DNA from: Cyclospora cayetanensis | Lineage: Eukaryota; Apicomplexa; Conoidasida; Eucoccidiorida; Eimeriidae | Direction of reading: 5' to 3' | Length of the DNA: 64,000 nucleotides | Assembly: GCF_002999335.1 (NCBI RefSeq) | Contig: NW_020312759.1 | Span: 62,001 to 126,000 of the forward strand | Shown here: positions 32,872 to 46,300 of the stretch, one piece after another | How positions within the stretch are numbered: position 1 is the first letter of the stretch | Layout of the letters: each line of letters begins with the position of its first letter | Made by a program: the position numbers and the translations under genes | Notes under the pieces: model-generated | The model's database searches: none | What the model was told of the DNA's origin: nothing | Seen by the model: only the letters and a program-made list of their open reading frames with translations

Positions 32872-35800
32872 TGCCATGGGCGGTATTTCGTGCATTCCTA
32901 GATAAATGTCTTTGTCAAGCGGGTACTCTGCCTGGATTAGATACCTTTATGCGTGGGGTTCGCTTTACAAAATACTGCTTCTGATTGCTATGATGTTCTC
33001 AACACTGTTGTTCATGGGCATTCTGAGGCTTTTTGTCCCGGCATCCTTCCTTGCGCCTCTGTTGGGGCTTTGCAATTGATTGTGCATCATTTTCCGGCTG
33101 TTTTAGCAAGCGTACATTGCTCTATGATCCACGGGGGCACTGCTAATTTAGTATTTGCTTTGATTTTTCCTACTCACTTTACTCATCCTCTGTTTTCTCG
33201 TAGCGGGGGGCCCACAGATTTCTGCGTTCAGACGAAAGTGAGCAACCGCGCCACCACACAATCATATTGGCTTGGTCCTTATTTCGCTGTTGGCTAGTGT
33301 GTGTCTTTTTTCTTGGCTGTTTCACTTTCGCGATTGGCGTACACATTTGTGTATTCTCACTTACACTGGCTGCCGCGTTTCTGGCTGCCTGTGGAACGGC
33401 ACTTGTGCGGATTTTTTCCAACGTCCTGCACGCAGTTAGTATCAAAGTAAAGGTAAGGAACACGATGGCAGGCTGATCAAATGATGAAAGGAGAAAAGGT
33501 GTGGCAGGCCGTACATGCTCTGTGCAGCTAGCTGTGAATTCTTAGAGTGAACAGAGGGTGCAGCTACACGCAGCCTAGCTGTCCCCTTCCCTCATGGCAT
33601 TAGCTCTGAGGGGTGCGGGCAGAAAAAGGAAGATGCTCTTTCAGGAAACACTCAATAGCTCTCTTTAAGTTTCTACTGGATCTGGAGCCAAGTGTCTCCC
33701 CACGAAGCTTTTAATGGGCTGGGACAGTGTTTATACGGAACCGCTTTTAGATTTGACCAAGTAAATGAAATGGCAACAGATTCGTAAGCAGCCCTGCAAA
33801 AGTGCTCTTTCCTTTGTCCATGCCCACATCACCCTGCAGGCTATCTGAGTGAGGGGAGAGTACCAGCTAGGACGGATGGGCTGTGCTGCACCTCCCTTGC
33901 GCTACAAGCTTTGATTCACGGCATACTGCTCCAAGCATTGTACGATCAGACAAGCCAGTTAGCTAATCATTTAGTAGTGCTTAGTTAAATACACCAGTGT
34001 AGCGTGGCCCTCTACGCCTGGCTCCTGGGTTAAATAGATAGACCCGTCAGCTGGGTCGGCTTGGAACAGCTTCAAACTGTGTGTATGTAAGTTGTAGATC
34101 CCCTAATACAGGGAGTTTTTGCTTGAATACACCTAGTGCTTGTCTGTGGTTAAAGCGTGGAGGGAGCCCGTAGCAGCTTATGCGGTGCATGCCCAGGCCG
34201 GCGGGGCTGTCTCTCCAGGGATCTGAAGTCACTGCCGGTATGTGTCGAAAAAGATTCACCACGCATCTTTATGAACTCGATAGCCTTTATGGTCAAGTAT
34301 ATTTGCCACCAAGGCCTACCCTTCGCCGTGAGCCTCTGACCATCGCTCGCTCGAGGAGCTTTTCGCCACTTTGCGCATTTCTTGTCGCTCTGCCGCCGAT
34401 TGACGGCCCTTCCGAGCAGACAGGACCCTTTACGACCTATCCAGAACCACTTTTTCGTCTCAACCAACACAAGAGTCGGCTTCTGCTCGAGGGCTGCGAT
34501 ACCACGGGGACGGTCCCGTTCCATTCAACCATTGTGGACACAGCGGCATATGGCTGAAATGGCGTTAAGGAGTAAGATTTCCGAAGCCTCAGGCAGCTCG
34601 AGCAATTCTGTGGAGCCATGGCGGCTGTCTAATGCTGGACTTGGTGAGGCAGAGCCCTGAGCTCCTACCTCACTTGCGTTGCGCACTATCTCTCATAGAA
34701 TGGGAAGAAACCCCGATACTTCAAGACTGTGGTTGCCGGGATCATTCTTAGCACCTGATGTTTCTTTAGAGTGTTTAATCATTGTAGTAGACTTCGTTAA
34801 TACAGCCCATTCCGTGCGCTTGGGGCAGCAGATATGACACGTAAAGACTGGAACGTTGCTGGAAGGGGCTGGTCTCCTTGGAACATGCCTGTATGTATGT
34901 GTATGTATATCTGTCTGCATACATGTATGTATATTTGTTATCCATAACATTTTTGTATGTATACATGTATTTGTGCGCGCCTTACATGCCGTAGATGCTT
35001 CAGAACATGCACCGAGAGTAAATATTCTTTTGATTTCTTACTTCAGGGGCTCGTATATACTCGACAGTCTCCTGGCTCGCAGTTTCAACGGCGACCTTCG
35101 CAGCGCTGACTGTACCGAGACGCAAGGAATGGTAAGCGTCATGATCTGCCTTCAAGCACCCTGAATCTTGGATTCTATACCCTGTAATACATGAGGGCTG
35201 CATTTGGCCATGAGCCGTGTGAAGAGCAGGTTTCTAGATATCGGCTAATTTTCGACAACGGGTGGAGGGGTTGCTGTCCGTGCCTTCATTTGCCCAGACT
35301 TCGTCGGGCCGCGGCATCCTGGACGCTTGAAACACCGAAGTTGGGAGTCTGCCGTGATAGGCTATACACAAATGTATATATCTACGTGCGTATGCGTGTG
35401 GGTAGGGTGGACATCTGCCTGGACTACATGTATCTGAAGCGCCAGCAGTACCTTCCAAATGTGTATAATTCTATTTACCAGTTTCTTAAGAAGGTCCCTA
35501 AGTGACCTTGCCAGTACTATCGCTTTTCTTCGGGTGTCGGAGCTCCTAATCATGCTGTGACTTCTGCGCGACCGTCTTGAACGGCGGTCCAAGATTAAGC
35601 CCACTAGAATTTTTTTTTGGTGGGTGCAAGGCCCTTGTGTGGGCCTTTCCACTAGTGTACATATCCCGATAACCGGACCGGGAGCCTGGAATTCTTCTCG
35701 GGTAAAACGATCTTCTGCTCTACAGGCGGGTCACGGAGGATCCGGAATGCTTCAGCCGCCCACAGCATGCAACTTTGGGAGGGGCTGGATCTCTTTTAAC

Positions 35801-36352
35801 TAGAGGCACCCTGCACATCCATCAGCTAGCTTCCTGGTAGTTCGATTAAAGGAGTGGAGTGTCTAGGCTTAAAGTGCCAGGACACTACGCTTAGGAGACG
35901 CCCTTCCCTCTTTTCGAGGAGACACATCCCCAGATCGCCGGGGAGAAGAAATAGGCGTCGCACCGCAGGGCAGTGCCGAGATTGGACTGCATTGTAGAAG
36001 TACCTGTCCTACCAAACCCGCATTGTCCAGGGGGTTGCGATGCGTAGAGTGCTAGGAGTAACGGCAGCGGGTAGGAGTGCGCTCTGCTGCAACTACAGCC
36101 GCGCCTGCGATTTGTAAAGGGCTAGACCCTTGTTGCTTAGTTTTCATACCGCCCATTTCGGCTTTAAGAAGGAGCGCAGCGTTGCTACTTTCTAGGGGTC
36201 GCGCTGCTCAGGAAATCCAATGGGAAGTGGGATACGTACAACAGCCCGTCTAATTACCTCTGCTTCCCTCCTCAAGGGTTTCACTAAACCTCGATTTCTC
36301 CCCTATGGAAGTCAGTGCGCCTCCTAGCTGGAGACTCGCTCATACTGGGACT
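32872..36352. other. Gene-poor region with LTR-like block and simple repeats
   Basis: I find no gene. The block 33510-34020 is a repeat shared with 40.2 kb. A TATG/TACA tract lies at 34880-34980. Two open frames (34180-34557 + and 35191-35505 +) have no recognisable family. Material near 35.7-36.35 kb is probably the 3' flank of the SMYD gene. Confidence 0.4.
33510..34020 (+). repeat. Diverged dispersed repeat, LTR-like (copy 1)
   Basis: It shares ordered blocks at roughly 65-75% identity by eye with 40205-40635 on the same strand: CTAGCTGTCC, GCTCTGAG, a CTCTTT..CACTCA.TA.CTCTTTA stretch and a terminal GTGTAGCGTGGCC. It begins about 640 bp downstream of the chromodomain, where a 3' LTR would lie. 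Confidence 0.55.
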
Positions 36353-38983
36353 CTACACCGGCCTGCCCAGTGCATGTAGTTCGCGGTCACAGTCCGCCAC
36401 ACCCTCCTCTGCTCGCCTTCCTTTCGCCCGCTCGATGTTGCAGTCCTCCAAAGAAAAGAAGACGCTGCAGGCTTGTAGAAAGCACTCTCGCGCCTGACAC
36501 ACCAACTTGGACCTTGTCTCCGCTTCCCATTCCGCGGAGTATATCACATTGCCACTGTGTCCTATCGCTGCCGCTGCGCGTGCTGCCTCTGGGCTATCGC
36601 CAGCAGACCACAAACCCCAGGCCTGCTCCACCTCCGCATGTGTATCTGCCTGTGCGAGAAAGAGCAGCATGCGACCCTCCGTAAGAAGATTATCTGCGTG
36701 CTGAAGGCTTTTCTGCCCGAAAAGTGTAGCGGCGTTGGCGGACAGCCGCTGGGTCACTGCGAGACCAAGGCCGTTGTAGAGGTCTACAAGGCCCCTAGAG
36801 GAGCGGCTTAGGCTCTCCGTAAGAGTCTGCAGTACCAGATTTCCAGGGTGGAGATATTTTCGAACAGTGGCAAAGTGCAGCAGTGCAGCTCTGCTTTCCT
36901 TTTGAACCTCCTCGCTGCGCCCATTGCTGCAGAGCCACGCCAGCCGGTGTGCGCTGCTGCGCAACGCTTCAGTGTGACGCAGGAGGCCCCTTAGATCTTC
37001 AGACTTGTACGCTGCCCCGCACACACAGCAGCGAATCTGTGGGGAGCTCCCGAACTTACCGCCTTTCCCCCCTGAACCTCCTAGGTCGTGGGGAAGGAGA
37101 CGAAAGGAAACCGTGTCGGAGGAGGAAGAAGAGGCCGCCGCGATAGAGATTCGCTTTCTGGGAGCCTTTCCGCCAAGTAAAGGATTTTCCGGATACAGTG
37201 AAGGGGCCAAATCTGAATCGTCATTCATGCAAAGCCGTATCGTCTCCCACGCCGGGCCCGAAGGCTGCGGCACGCAGAGCACCGGCAAGCGCATGCGCGA
37301 GCTGCGCATTGCCTCATCAAGACGCCATACGCCCTCTGAGCTCTCAATGCCCTTGCCATCGACATTCTTGAGGGCCCCTCGTACAACTCCGTGCGGGGAG
37401 GCCAGAGGGCCCCTCGAGGGTGTCTCCTTTAAAGGGGATCCCCCGAGCAGCCGCTGTCGGCAGCTCTCCAGGTGCTGCAAAACATCCCCCTCTGCCGCCT
37501 GCCGCCGTTCAATGCATGCAGCACTCGAGCAAAAGACTCCCTCAAGCTGCAAATCAAAAGCCTCCGCTGGGGAAAAGGAAAGGGCCGGGAGTCCGTCTGT
37601 GGCACTCACGCCTTTGCTGCTAGCGCTTGTATGGCTGCCGCTGACGGCGCAGGAGCAGCAAAGAACACACGTGCAGTGGAAGGCGTAGGCGAGCTGCAAC
37701 TTCAGCCGCCTGCTTTCTCTGGTGTCGGCTGGAGAGATGTACGAAATGCAGATCTCCTCGCCAGCCGCAATAGATCGCAACGCTATAACAGAGACCTCTA
37801 GGGGCCCCCCTCGGCCTCCAAATACCACAAGCGCGTTCGGCTGGCAGGAGTGATTGAATTTGCATACAGGCTGCCCATACAGTCCTACTGCCACTTCCCT
37901 CCCGCTGTCGCAGCACAGGCAGGACCCCGCGGAGGGGTCTGCCGACCCCCCAGAGATGTCGCTCCTTGTGATGGAGTGCACATTCGCTGAGAGGCGGTGC
38001 AGCAGTGCTGCAATCTCTGGCGCCGCGGGAACCCCATCAGGCCCTGACTGCAAACATCTTCCTCCTGCAAAAGGCCCTTTTAGAGTCTCGGAAAGATCGG
38101 GGGGCAGCAGCTGCTCAAGAAGGGCAGCAGAGGCTGCACACGATTCCAAATACGAGGAGAGGGCAGTAGAGGGGCTGCTGTTTGGCGGCGCACTGCACGC
38201 GCATTGCTTTTTAAGTTCGACTGAATCTAAAGAGTCCACTTCTGCCGCTAGTTTCTCGGGATGCGCCGCTGCTCCATGGCTGCCCGCAAACTCTTCTGCT
38301 GAATGGCCTTCGAGCAGGAGTCGCAGCAGCAGCCGCTGAGTCAGACTGGGGCCTCTGCCTGCCGAGGCTTTCCGAATATCTGGGAGAGACACAGCCGCAG
38401 CAGCACACGTGCATGTTGCATAGCTAAAGGCATGCGATTGCGGACGCGCTATAGATATGCCACCTTAGTTACGCAAGGGCCCACCCCTGACGCATCTGGC
38501 TTCGCCCCGCTGAAAAATGCGTCAAGCGAGGTGTGTGACCAAGGACTCACGGCTGAAAATCCTGCACTCCAACTTGTGCAGGGGCCAGGCGGCGCGTTGG
38601 CATTCGAGGCTGCAGTAGCAGACCGCTTTGCATGCGCCACAACGCTTCGCTGCGGTCCCACTCCGTCCATCGTGCCCTGCATACACTTTGTGGTTGTGGT
38701 CGTAAGGAGTGAGGCACCAATCGCAGGAAGTTACTGAACAGGCGCCTGCTTCTCCAGGGGGCCCCCCTGATGAGCGTTCAGACGGATCTTCCTCAGGGGC
38801 AAGGGCTGCAGGGCACTCGGGTGCAATGCGGCTGGACCAGACCAGCGGTCTCTGCTGTCTGCACAGCAGCTTTCCCGCCTTTATGAACTCCGAGGCGACA
38901 ATGCCTCCGCCTCTGTTCCCACCAACATCCGAGCAGACTCTCACGGAGGGTGACAAGAAGATCTTGGGACTGCGCGAGTTCAT
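36353..38983 (-). CDS. SMYD-type protein lysine methyltransferase (MYND + split SET)
   Basis: SMYD proteins transfer methyl groups from SAM to lysines of histones and other proteins. Exons 38983-38551 and 38379-36353 total 2,460 nt (819 aa); the 171-bp intron has donor C|GTGAGT and acceptor CTCCCAG and preserves phase. The SET N-terminal part is VRVCSDVGGNRGGGIVASEFIKAG. It is interrupted by a MYND zinc finger (CDWC at 87-90, CGACKAVCYCSLECQ, HKLEC at 136-140). The SET core has FNHSCQPN (about 320) and GEEICISY, followed by the post-SET cysteines CTCVLCC. The last 400 residues are insert-rich with a helical tail that may correspond to the TPR-like domain. The N-terminal MYND insertion and NHSC motif make the family call firm; substrate unknown. 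An out-of-frame ATG lies upstream at 39092, so the start at 38983 rests on the SET N-terminus. Confidence 0.92.
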
Positions 38984-41900
38984 GCTGCGTCAGTAGTCGC
39001 GGGGCTGCCAACGTGGCATCGGCGCCGCTCTCTGGGATCATAAATTGAAAAAAACTCAAGAACACGTAAAGGCAGTCTTCAACGATATCCATCTAGACGC
39101 CTGCAAGGGAAAAGACAGAAGCGTCGGCGGGGGCGAGGGCGCTCTGAGGGGGGGGGACAAACGTTCGTCGGCTTTGAGGGGCCCCAACCGAAAGATAAAA
39201 TAAACGTTAAGCGCGCTTGATACAGAAGAGGTTGCCACTGAATTCCTGTATATTTCTGAAGTGTCAAGCAGTGCCGGAGCAGTAAAGGGAGAGGGACAGG
39301 TAGGAAACGGACCCGCACAAGGCCCCGTTTTGTCAGGAAGTCTTTGTAGGGCCCTGCATCGCGCAACTTCCAAAAGGAGGCCGCAGAGCAACGGACAGGT
39401 GGTAAAGGATCATGAAGTGATCTATCGAATATACAGGCCCTATTTTGTTTTCTACACTGTAGACAGTGCGCCCGCGGAGCGTGAGAGGCTGACAAGTTTT
39501 TTTAGTAGATCGAGGCGCAGTATACGGCATTGAACCGGCGTTCCTGTGAAGGCGGCTGCGCGCCTTAAGGTAGAGACAAGCCTATGCGAAGTCTCCACAG
39601 AGCTAATGTAGCAGCGGCTAGTTTAGCCAGGCATCTATCTTGGGGGCGACAGAAGGAAGTCAATTTTAAAAAGCGGAAGGGGCGGCGACCGTTGTATGCT
39701 TCGTGCATCTTCGCCTTGCGACCTCTTTCCAAAACACTCAGCAACGAGTGAAGCATTTAGGTCGAAACAAAAAGGAGGGGTGCTTTGCACATCTTCCTCC
39801 CGTTTCTGGCCCCCAGAAGCATACATCTTCTATGTTAGTGTGGGCCAGCTCATTGGGGCTAGGACTTGCTCTAGGGTAACCTCTATGCGTCATGTGCTAC
39901 GATACACTTGAAATTTTCTACCACAGGGGGCTCCCAGCTCACGAGGAAGGGAAGCCACATGGGATGTCTAAGCAGCTGTTCGTCCGTGCTTTCCTCCTCT
40001 TTCTTCCACGACCGTAACATCCCCCTGGGGTCCCCCCGAGTGTCAAGAGATCATCTAGTTATATTTGACTATGAATCAGTAAATAAGCGCCTAATTGGTT
40101 TGTCTTTTTTTCTCTTTCGCTAGCTCGTATATGATGTTTATTGCACAGTCCAGCTGGCCCGATACAAATAAACGCACTGTTGTGTTCACGGGTAGTCGTT
40201 GCTATGTACAACTAGCTCTCAATGCTCAGAGTAGCTAGATAGTTCAGCTGTGCGCACCCTAGCTGTCCTTTCTTCTCATGTCAGGGCTCTGAGAAGCGCA
40301 AGTAGGGATAAAGGGAGCTCTTTTGAAGGGCACTCAGTAACTCTTTATAAAGACCCTATTGAGCCAGGAGTATGTGTGTTCTTCATGAGATTTCAGATGG
40401 AGCGCTACGGCGCGTAGCTGCACTGTCTAGCCACACGGAGCATTCACAGTGAGGTACTCCTAGGATCAAGTGCGAACCTACACCATTGCGTCTTTTTGCA
40501 CCGCGCTAACGCTACGCTGCAGCTGATGGATATACAAACCGGCAAGCCAATAAGCCATGCAGTTTCTTGATCAATTCGTGGTTAATATTACGTATAGCGA
40601 AGAGCTTCCAGGTGTAGCGTGGCCAGATACAGGACTCTTGATTTGATGGATATTGGGGTCCCCACAGCACTTTTGGAAAAATTCAGACCAGAGCATCAGG
40701 TAACACTGTGAGGGCCGATGGGTCGTTCTCTTACTTGGTCTTTACTGCCCTCTGCACACTCGGGAGACGGAAGGCCCCTCCTGCACCTTTTGGCGCTTGG
40801 CAAAAGAGCCCCTACCAAGACATTGTGGCCTAGAGAGGGCACAGACAACGCTCTACACTGCCATGCCTGGCAAAGGGAACTGGTGGCGGCTATCTTAGTA
40901 GGAGACATTTTGAAAACAGCCTATCCTACCGCCCACTGAGCGCACGTGTGGCATTAAAGAGCCTCATCGTGCTTCACAGGGAAAGCGAGTGACTATCAGG
41001 AGACTTGTCATTGTCATACAACAATTCACTGGAATGTAATTGGTAGCAATCTTCTTTCATTGCCTGGTAAACGCGGAGGATAAAACTTTCACGCCTCATT
41101 CAGTCGATGCGCACCAGTTGCCTATGGTACGCACATCATTGCTATTTAATTGAAGCCAACGAAAGCCGATTTCTGATCGCCCCCACCAGTGAACTGGCCT
41201 CGTTTGCAGATTGGCAGCAAGAAAAGTAGGCAGACTACCTGCCAGCCCCAATATACTACATCCTTGGGTAGCTCAGCCTTCGCGCCTGTGTCTCCTGTGA
41301 TTTATTAGGCTAGTTGCTCCTTCCAATACACGTGCGTCTCTAGTGGGTTTCTGCTTGCAAGGTCGGTCGCCAGCACTACAACGCAGGGACTGCAGCCCAT
41401 AAAAATTGTCAGTACACGCTGCCTTGCCCCTTTCAAAGCCCTTTAGAGTCATGTTCCCACCAATAGTGCTGCGTCCGCGAGTGCCTCCCACTTAATGCCC
41501 TTCTTCATTTATCCCGTCGAGTGCCGTTGACAAAAGAAACCCTTTCGTTCGGTCTCCTCCATGTGGACCTCGAGCTGCTACCAAAAAGCATTAGCTTTCA
41601 TGCTTAGAAAGCCCCCAAGGCCGGGAGAAACCCCAGCACGCATGGGGGAGTAAGCGCGGAAGGGAGACGAAGCGTGCACCTGCCCCTCCTGAGGAGTGTC
41701 AGCTCCTTGGATTTTTTGCAACTTCCACCATTACACGGGCTGTGCTAGAGTGAGAGGAAATAGGCGCATGTGAATAGGAGAGACACACTCCTTGGAAGGA
41801 AAAGTATGGTCATCTGGACCTACAGCCTAGCTTGGATTCAGCGATATTGGTGAGAGAGAAGCATCTGATGAAGCACGTGCCAGCGGCGCTTCGCCCCAAG

Positions 41901-43316
41901 AAGCCGTATCAACCAACTGGGTGTGGCTCTGGTGGAATGGGCCATATAGCTACCTCTTGGTAAACGCCTAGCACACAAGCACAGGCGTACCCAGGTGGGC
42001 ATGCCCGGCCTTATTCGTGGCGCTGTACGGATACATGGAAGGTTGGCTGAACCATTAGTAAAGAGCCGCCTTCAGCCCTTACTTGGCTTCGCGAATCGTA
42101 AGGACCCTCGAGATACCCAATGTCACGGGAGGGGTTGAAGGCAAATGACCCTCTGGCGGCATAAGGGCAATCCGGAAGGCCGTTAAGCTTGAGGGAACCC
42201 CCTTGGATAATGCCGAGCCTCCATTGCACGCACCTAAAATCTCATTGGTGCCTATTAAGGGGGCATTCCGAGAAACCACAAAGGCGGGGACCTATGCGAC
42301 TCTAGTGTAACACCTGTCTGTCCTGGCCTGCAGTATCGGGCACGGTTAACGCAGGCCACTCACTGAAGAATAGGACGACGAAGGACCCCTTAGCGCGGAA
42401 CGTGGGTTTTAACACCGTATAGAGAGAGGGGTGCTCGTTAACACAATCCAACGCTCAGTCTCTGCAGCGTGCAAGATGCCTCGGGTTGAGGCCACGGTAG
42501 CTCCTCAGCCGCCTCCCGATACCGCCTTCCTGAATCTGGCGCACAGCATCCCCTGTTTCGTTTATTTAATTGATTCTACTTTATTCCGGTGCCATGATAC
42601 GCTTTTGTACGGCCGGGAGTGTTGATGTGTACAACCCCTCTCCCGACGGCACCCCGCGATTTCCCGGGTGGCTGTCTCAGGGACCGCCGAGCACTTTCGT
42701 TTCTTTCCGTTGCTGGTCTCTAGAAATCCGCCACTGCCTTTGCCCCTCGTGCTAGAGAGGTCTTTTATGCGGGGGCATTAAGAGGCATCCTGGGTGCCGG
42801 CGGAGTTGAGCCTTGTAGGGCACCTCCTCGCTCTGCGCGCATTCCAGGGCGTCGGTACAGCGGATAGAGGCCTCCTACAAATCGAGTTGCCGCGAGCTGT
42901 GGCATGCAGCTTCACACTCTGTAGCTTCTGGACAGCGCTCTAGGCTGCTGAGCAGTCTTCGCAGCCACTTGGACACCCCTGTCTACTAGCATCGGAATTT
43001 CCCACAAACTCCCGTAGCCTTGCACTTCCCTCTGGCGAACGACCTTTTGTGCGTCTTTGGCGTACTGCCGGCCGTGCACATAGCCACCGGCGGCAACACG
43101 TCATGACCTCTGGCCCCGAAAGACGCAACGCAAATGACCTTAACTGCTCATGCGAAAGGAGGGTTTCCCCTGGGGAAGGGAAGCGCAACTGCAGGCTCAG
43201 CTTGTGCAGGGGCTCAGTGCAGCACCTTGTTGCGTATTTCAGAAAAGCGCGTGCAAGACGGCGGCTCCCGAGTCAGGCATAGAGGCGCAGAGATCCATGT
43301 GTCATCATCTTCCGGG
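38984..43316. other. Gene-poor region with second LTR-like block
   Basis: The first few hundred bases must contain the SMYD promoter and 5' UTR. Apart from the repeat at 40.2 kb, frames are short and unrecognised. The minus-strand frames at 42011-42279 overlap in two phases and resemble no family I know. The final 300 bp lead into the ribophorin gene. Confidence 0.4.
40205..40635 (+). repeat. Diverged dispersed repeat, LTR-like (copy 2)
   Basis: It is co-oriented and colinear with 33510-34020, from the ..GTACA..CTAGCT start through CTAGCTGTCC, GGGCTCTGAG, CACTCAGTAACTCTTTA and GTGTAGCGTGGCC. No integrase, chromodomain or other pol trace adjoins it, so it may be a solo LTR or an unrelated short interspersed repeat. 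Confidence 0.5.
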
Positions 43317-46300
43317 ATGCGGAGGGGGCGACGCCATGCGCCTTTCTCTGCGCAACTGGGAATGGGGTTTGCGTCAGTGTGTCTTTTATTCTTACTCGCA
43401 ACAGCGCTGTGCGCCACGTGCGACTTCGCTTTCGAGGATACGGAGATCCCCCAAATCGCCACAGCGACCCTACCGCTGCCCAGGCCGTCTGCCGCCACGG
43501 CCTGCGCACTGCAGCACCTGAAGCAGCAGCAGCAGCTCCTTCTCGCTCTTGAGCAGCTGCATGCCTCCGCTAGCAGCCGACTCCTGCAGGATTCTGCCCT
43601 GACCGCTCTCCATGAGGCCATCAAATCGGCTGTCGTGGGCGAAAAGGTGCGTTGCTCGTACCAGCAGGCGCCCTCACGCGGTCTGTCCGTTTCCTGGACT
43701 GCCAGCTTCCCACTCTACCTCATAGCAGCAGAGGTGTCAAGTAAGGTCTTCTGCCGCTGCCGTATCCTCGGTGGCTCCCCCAAGCCTCCCCGTGGATAAG
43801 CTGCTCGTTGTCTGCACAGGTGGTGCGGCTTCTCAAGTTTGACCGCATTGCGAAGGTCACTGTGCAGCTGAAGCTAAGAAACACAGGGAAGTCTCCAGTT
43901 TCTGCTTTTTACTTCGTTCTGCCATATTCAGAAGCCACTCAGGTGAGGCTGCTGAAGCTCCTGAGCGACCCTAGGCGATGGGGAGCAGCACGTCAGCGCC
44001 CTCCCTTCCCTCCCCTCTCCCTCCCCTCCAAAACTGGCTAGCTCGCTGCTCAGAAGGCTGTTCGCATGCAACTAGTTGGCCGCTGGCGGGCGGTCTCTCT
44101 AGAGACTGTTCGCTGGCTTCCTTCAGGGCTTGCAGGCAGCTGGCGCATCCTGAACGTTCTGAAATGGAATTTTACACTGGATGGGAATCGGCGGCTGTGT
44201 CGCAGCTAGGGTGGGCAGGAGCCGCTACTTTGGAGGGCGTCCACCTCCCCGTGGAATCCGTTTCGAAGGAGCGGCCAAGCATCAAGTCCTTCCTGCCGGC
44301 AGACTGGACGTCGAGGGCTCTCTTGATTGAGGATGTGGAACGCCACCTGGTGGCTGCTAGCGAGGGTCGTGCCGCCTTTAGCTCCCCCTGCTCTTCCCAG
44401 GTGTTCAGAGTTAAACTGGCAGAGCCCTTGGGAGCTTCCCAGGCTGTACAGGTGGCCATCTCATACCACCTTGGTAGGACAAGGCTCCCGTCTCGGAAGA
44501 GCGCAGCCTTACATTCCCCGAGCCCTCTGTAGCTGAAAGGTCCAGGCAGACCTCTGCTGCCGCAGATGGTGCTGAAGGGACGCAGGCAGGCAGGCAGGGA
44601 GGCAGGGAGGCAGACAGACAGGCGGGCCTAACGTGCAGACACGCCTCGGTTGAGACTCGTTGCCCTTGTAGGGGAAGGAGGGGAACGGAGAATGGCGGCA
44701 GGCGAAATGTCTTTAGAGGGGCGGCCTAAGGCATGCTCCTCCAGGCGCTACTTTTCTGGAGGTTTTAAGTTGGTGGCTCCCATGTTGGGTGTGATCACGC
44801 ATGCTGCGACCCCTTTCGGTGGTGGTACTGCTTCGCTGCAGGACGGCCCTACCAGCCGCTGCCTCAGGCGGTCGACCTCGAGTTCATTCAGTCGGTCCTC
44901 TTCGCCACCTCCTCCAACTGGCCGCTTCCATATCCAGCGCTGCGCAGCTCTGTCGCCTTCCGGCTGCCCCCTCAGACGACTCTGGGAGAGGCAGGGGAAA
45001 TGCGCATGCAAAAAGTGAGCCTCACAGGCTGATCGGGGGGGAGGGTGCAGCAAGGTGGGGCACATCCTAGGGGCTAGATGGTGTAAGAACCCCTGCGGAC
45101 TCTCCTGGTACCAAGGCGATACGTAGCCGGCGGCAGTGTGCCGCGCGTTGCAAGTCTTTCTGGGCGCCAGCATGCGGTGCCTAACACCTACCAGAGCGCT
45201 GTAGGTGGGAATGAAGCGTGGTGTTGAGAGAGTAGCGTAGGTGCTGGGGAGTGTGGAAGGCTAGATTTGGGGAGATGGCAGGGCTTTCGCATTCTACAAC
45301 TATATACAAAGCTTTGGCTGCCTCTTGTAGGGCTCGTAAGCACTGTAGCTTATGCGATAGCCTTGGGAGTCTTCCCCCAGCGAATGAAACGATCACCTCG
45401 GGGTGTGGGGGTGGGTGTGTATGTGCTTGCTGGCTGTGAGCTGTATGCATCTGGTGCTGCTTCCGGGTGCGCAGAAGGGATTTCGGAAGCTCGAAGACGG
45501 AGTGTGGGCCTGGGAATCCCAGGAGACTATCCCGCCGTTGGCGGTGGTGCAGCCGTTTGCTCTTTTGTTTCCCCTGCCGCTCCATCTGGGCTACGTGGTC
45601 TCCATGCAGCGGTTAGTCGTGGTTTCCGTGCAAGGTGCGATGGCAAATGAAGAGCTCTTTAAGATCCACAACGATGCGGCTTACCAGAAGGTAGGGCAGT
45701 GGGGGCACCGGCGCGCCTTGTTTCTTCAGTGCCTGTGCGTGTTGATCTAGTGGGCAGTTCGCAAGGCTGTATACGCGTAGGCAGCCTCTTAAGCGGCAGG
45801 AAGTGCCACGACGCTCAGGCGGGCCTGAAAGCCCAACATGTTGTACATACCTCTGTGCGCACCAGAGATTTAGGGGGGCCCCCCGTAGACCTCAAGTGCA
45901 GGCGACAGACAGACCACGGCATGCCTGCTGAGTTCGCTTGTTTCCACTTAGGAAGCTGAATAATCCGGCGTAAGGCTCTTGCTTGTTGGCTCAGGGCGCT
46001 TTCAATCCCATCAGCATCGCATTGCTTCAGGGGCTAGCCCCTGGCACACCCCGTCTAGCGCTAGCGCTTGAGGATGTGCCCCGAGGGAAGCGTGTCCCGA
46101 GCCACGTGCTGTTCGATCTGCATGCACATCTACCAGCGGATGTGTATAACCTGGACGTTGCTGACATCGCTGGCAACTTGACAAGCACCTTTGCAAGCCG
46201 TACGGTAGGCCCGAAAAATACTCCGCTTTCGACGCATCTCGAGGTGAGAGGCCACACGCAGAGTCTCGGTTATTTCCCTTTGCGGGTGGCAAGCCTGTGC

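Noticed and set aside
38793..39092. Upstream minus-strand ATG (39092) as the start of the SMYD gene
   Set aside because: It is out of frame with the SET N-terminus; the ATG at 38983 gives the family sequence.
41268..41300. GGGTAGCTCAG resembling a tRNA A-box
   Set aside because: No B-box follows at the required distance and no cloverleaf forms.
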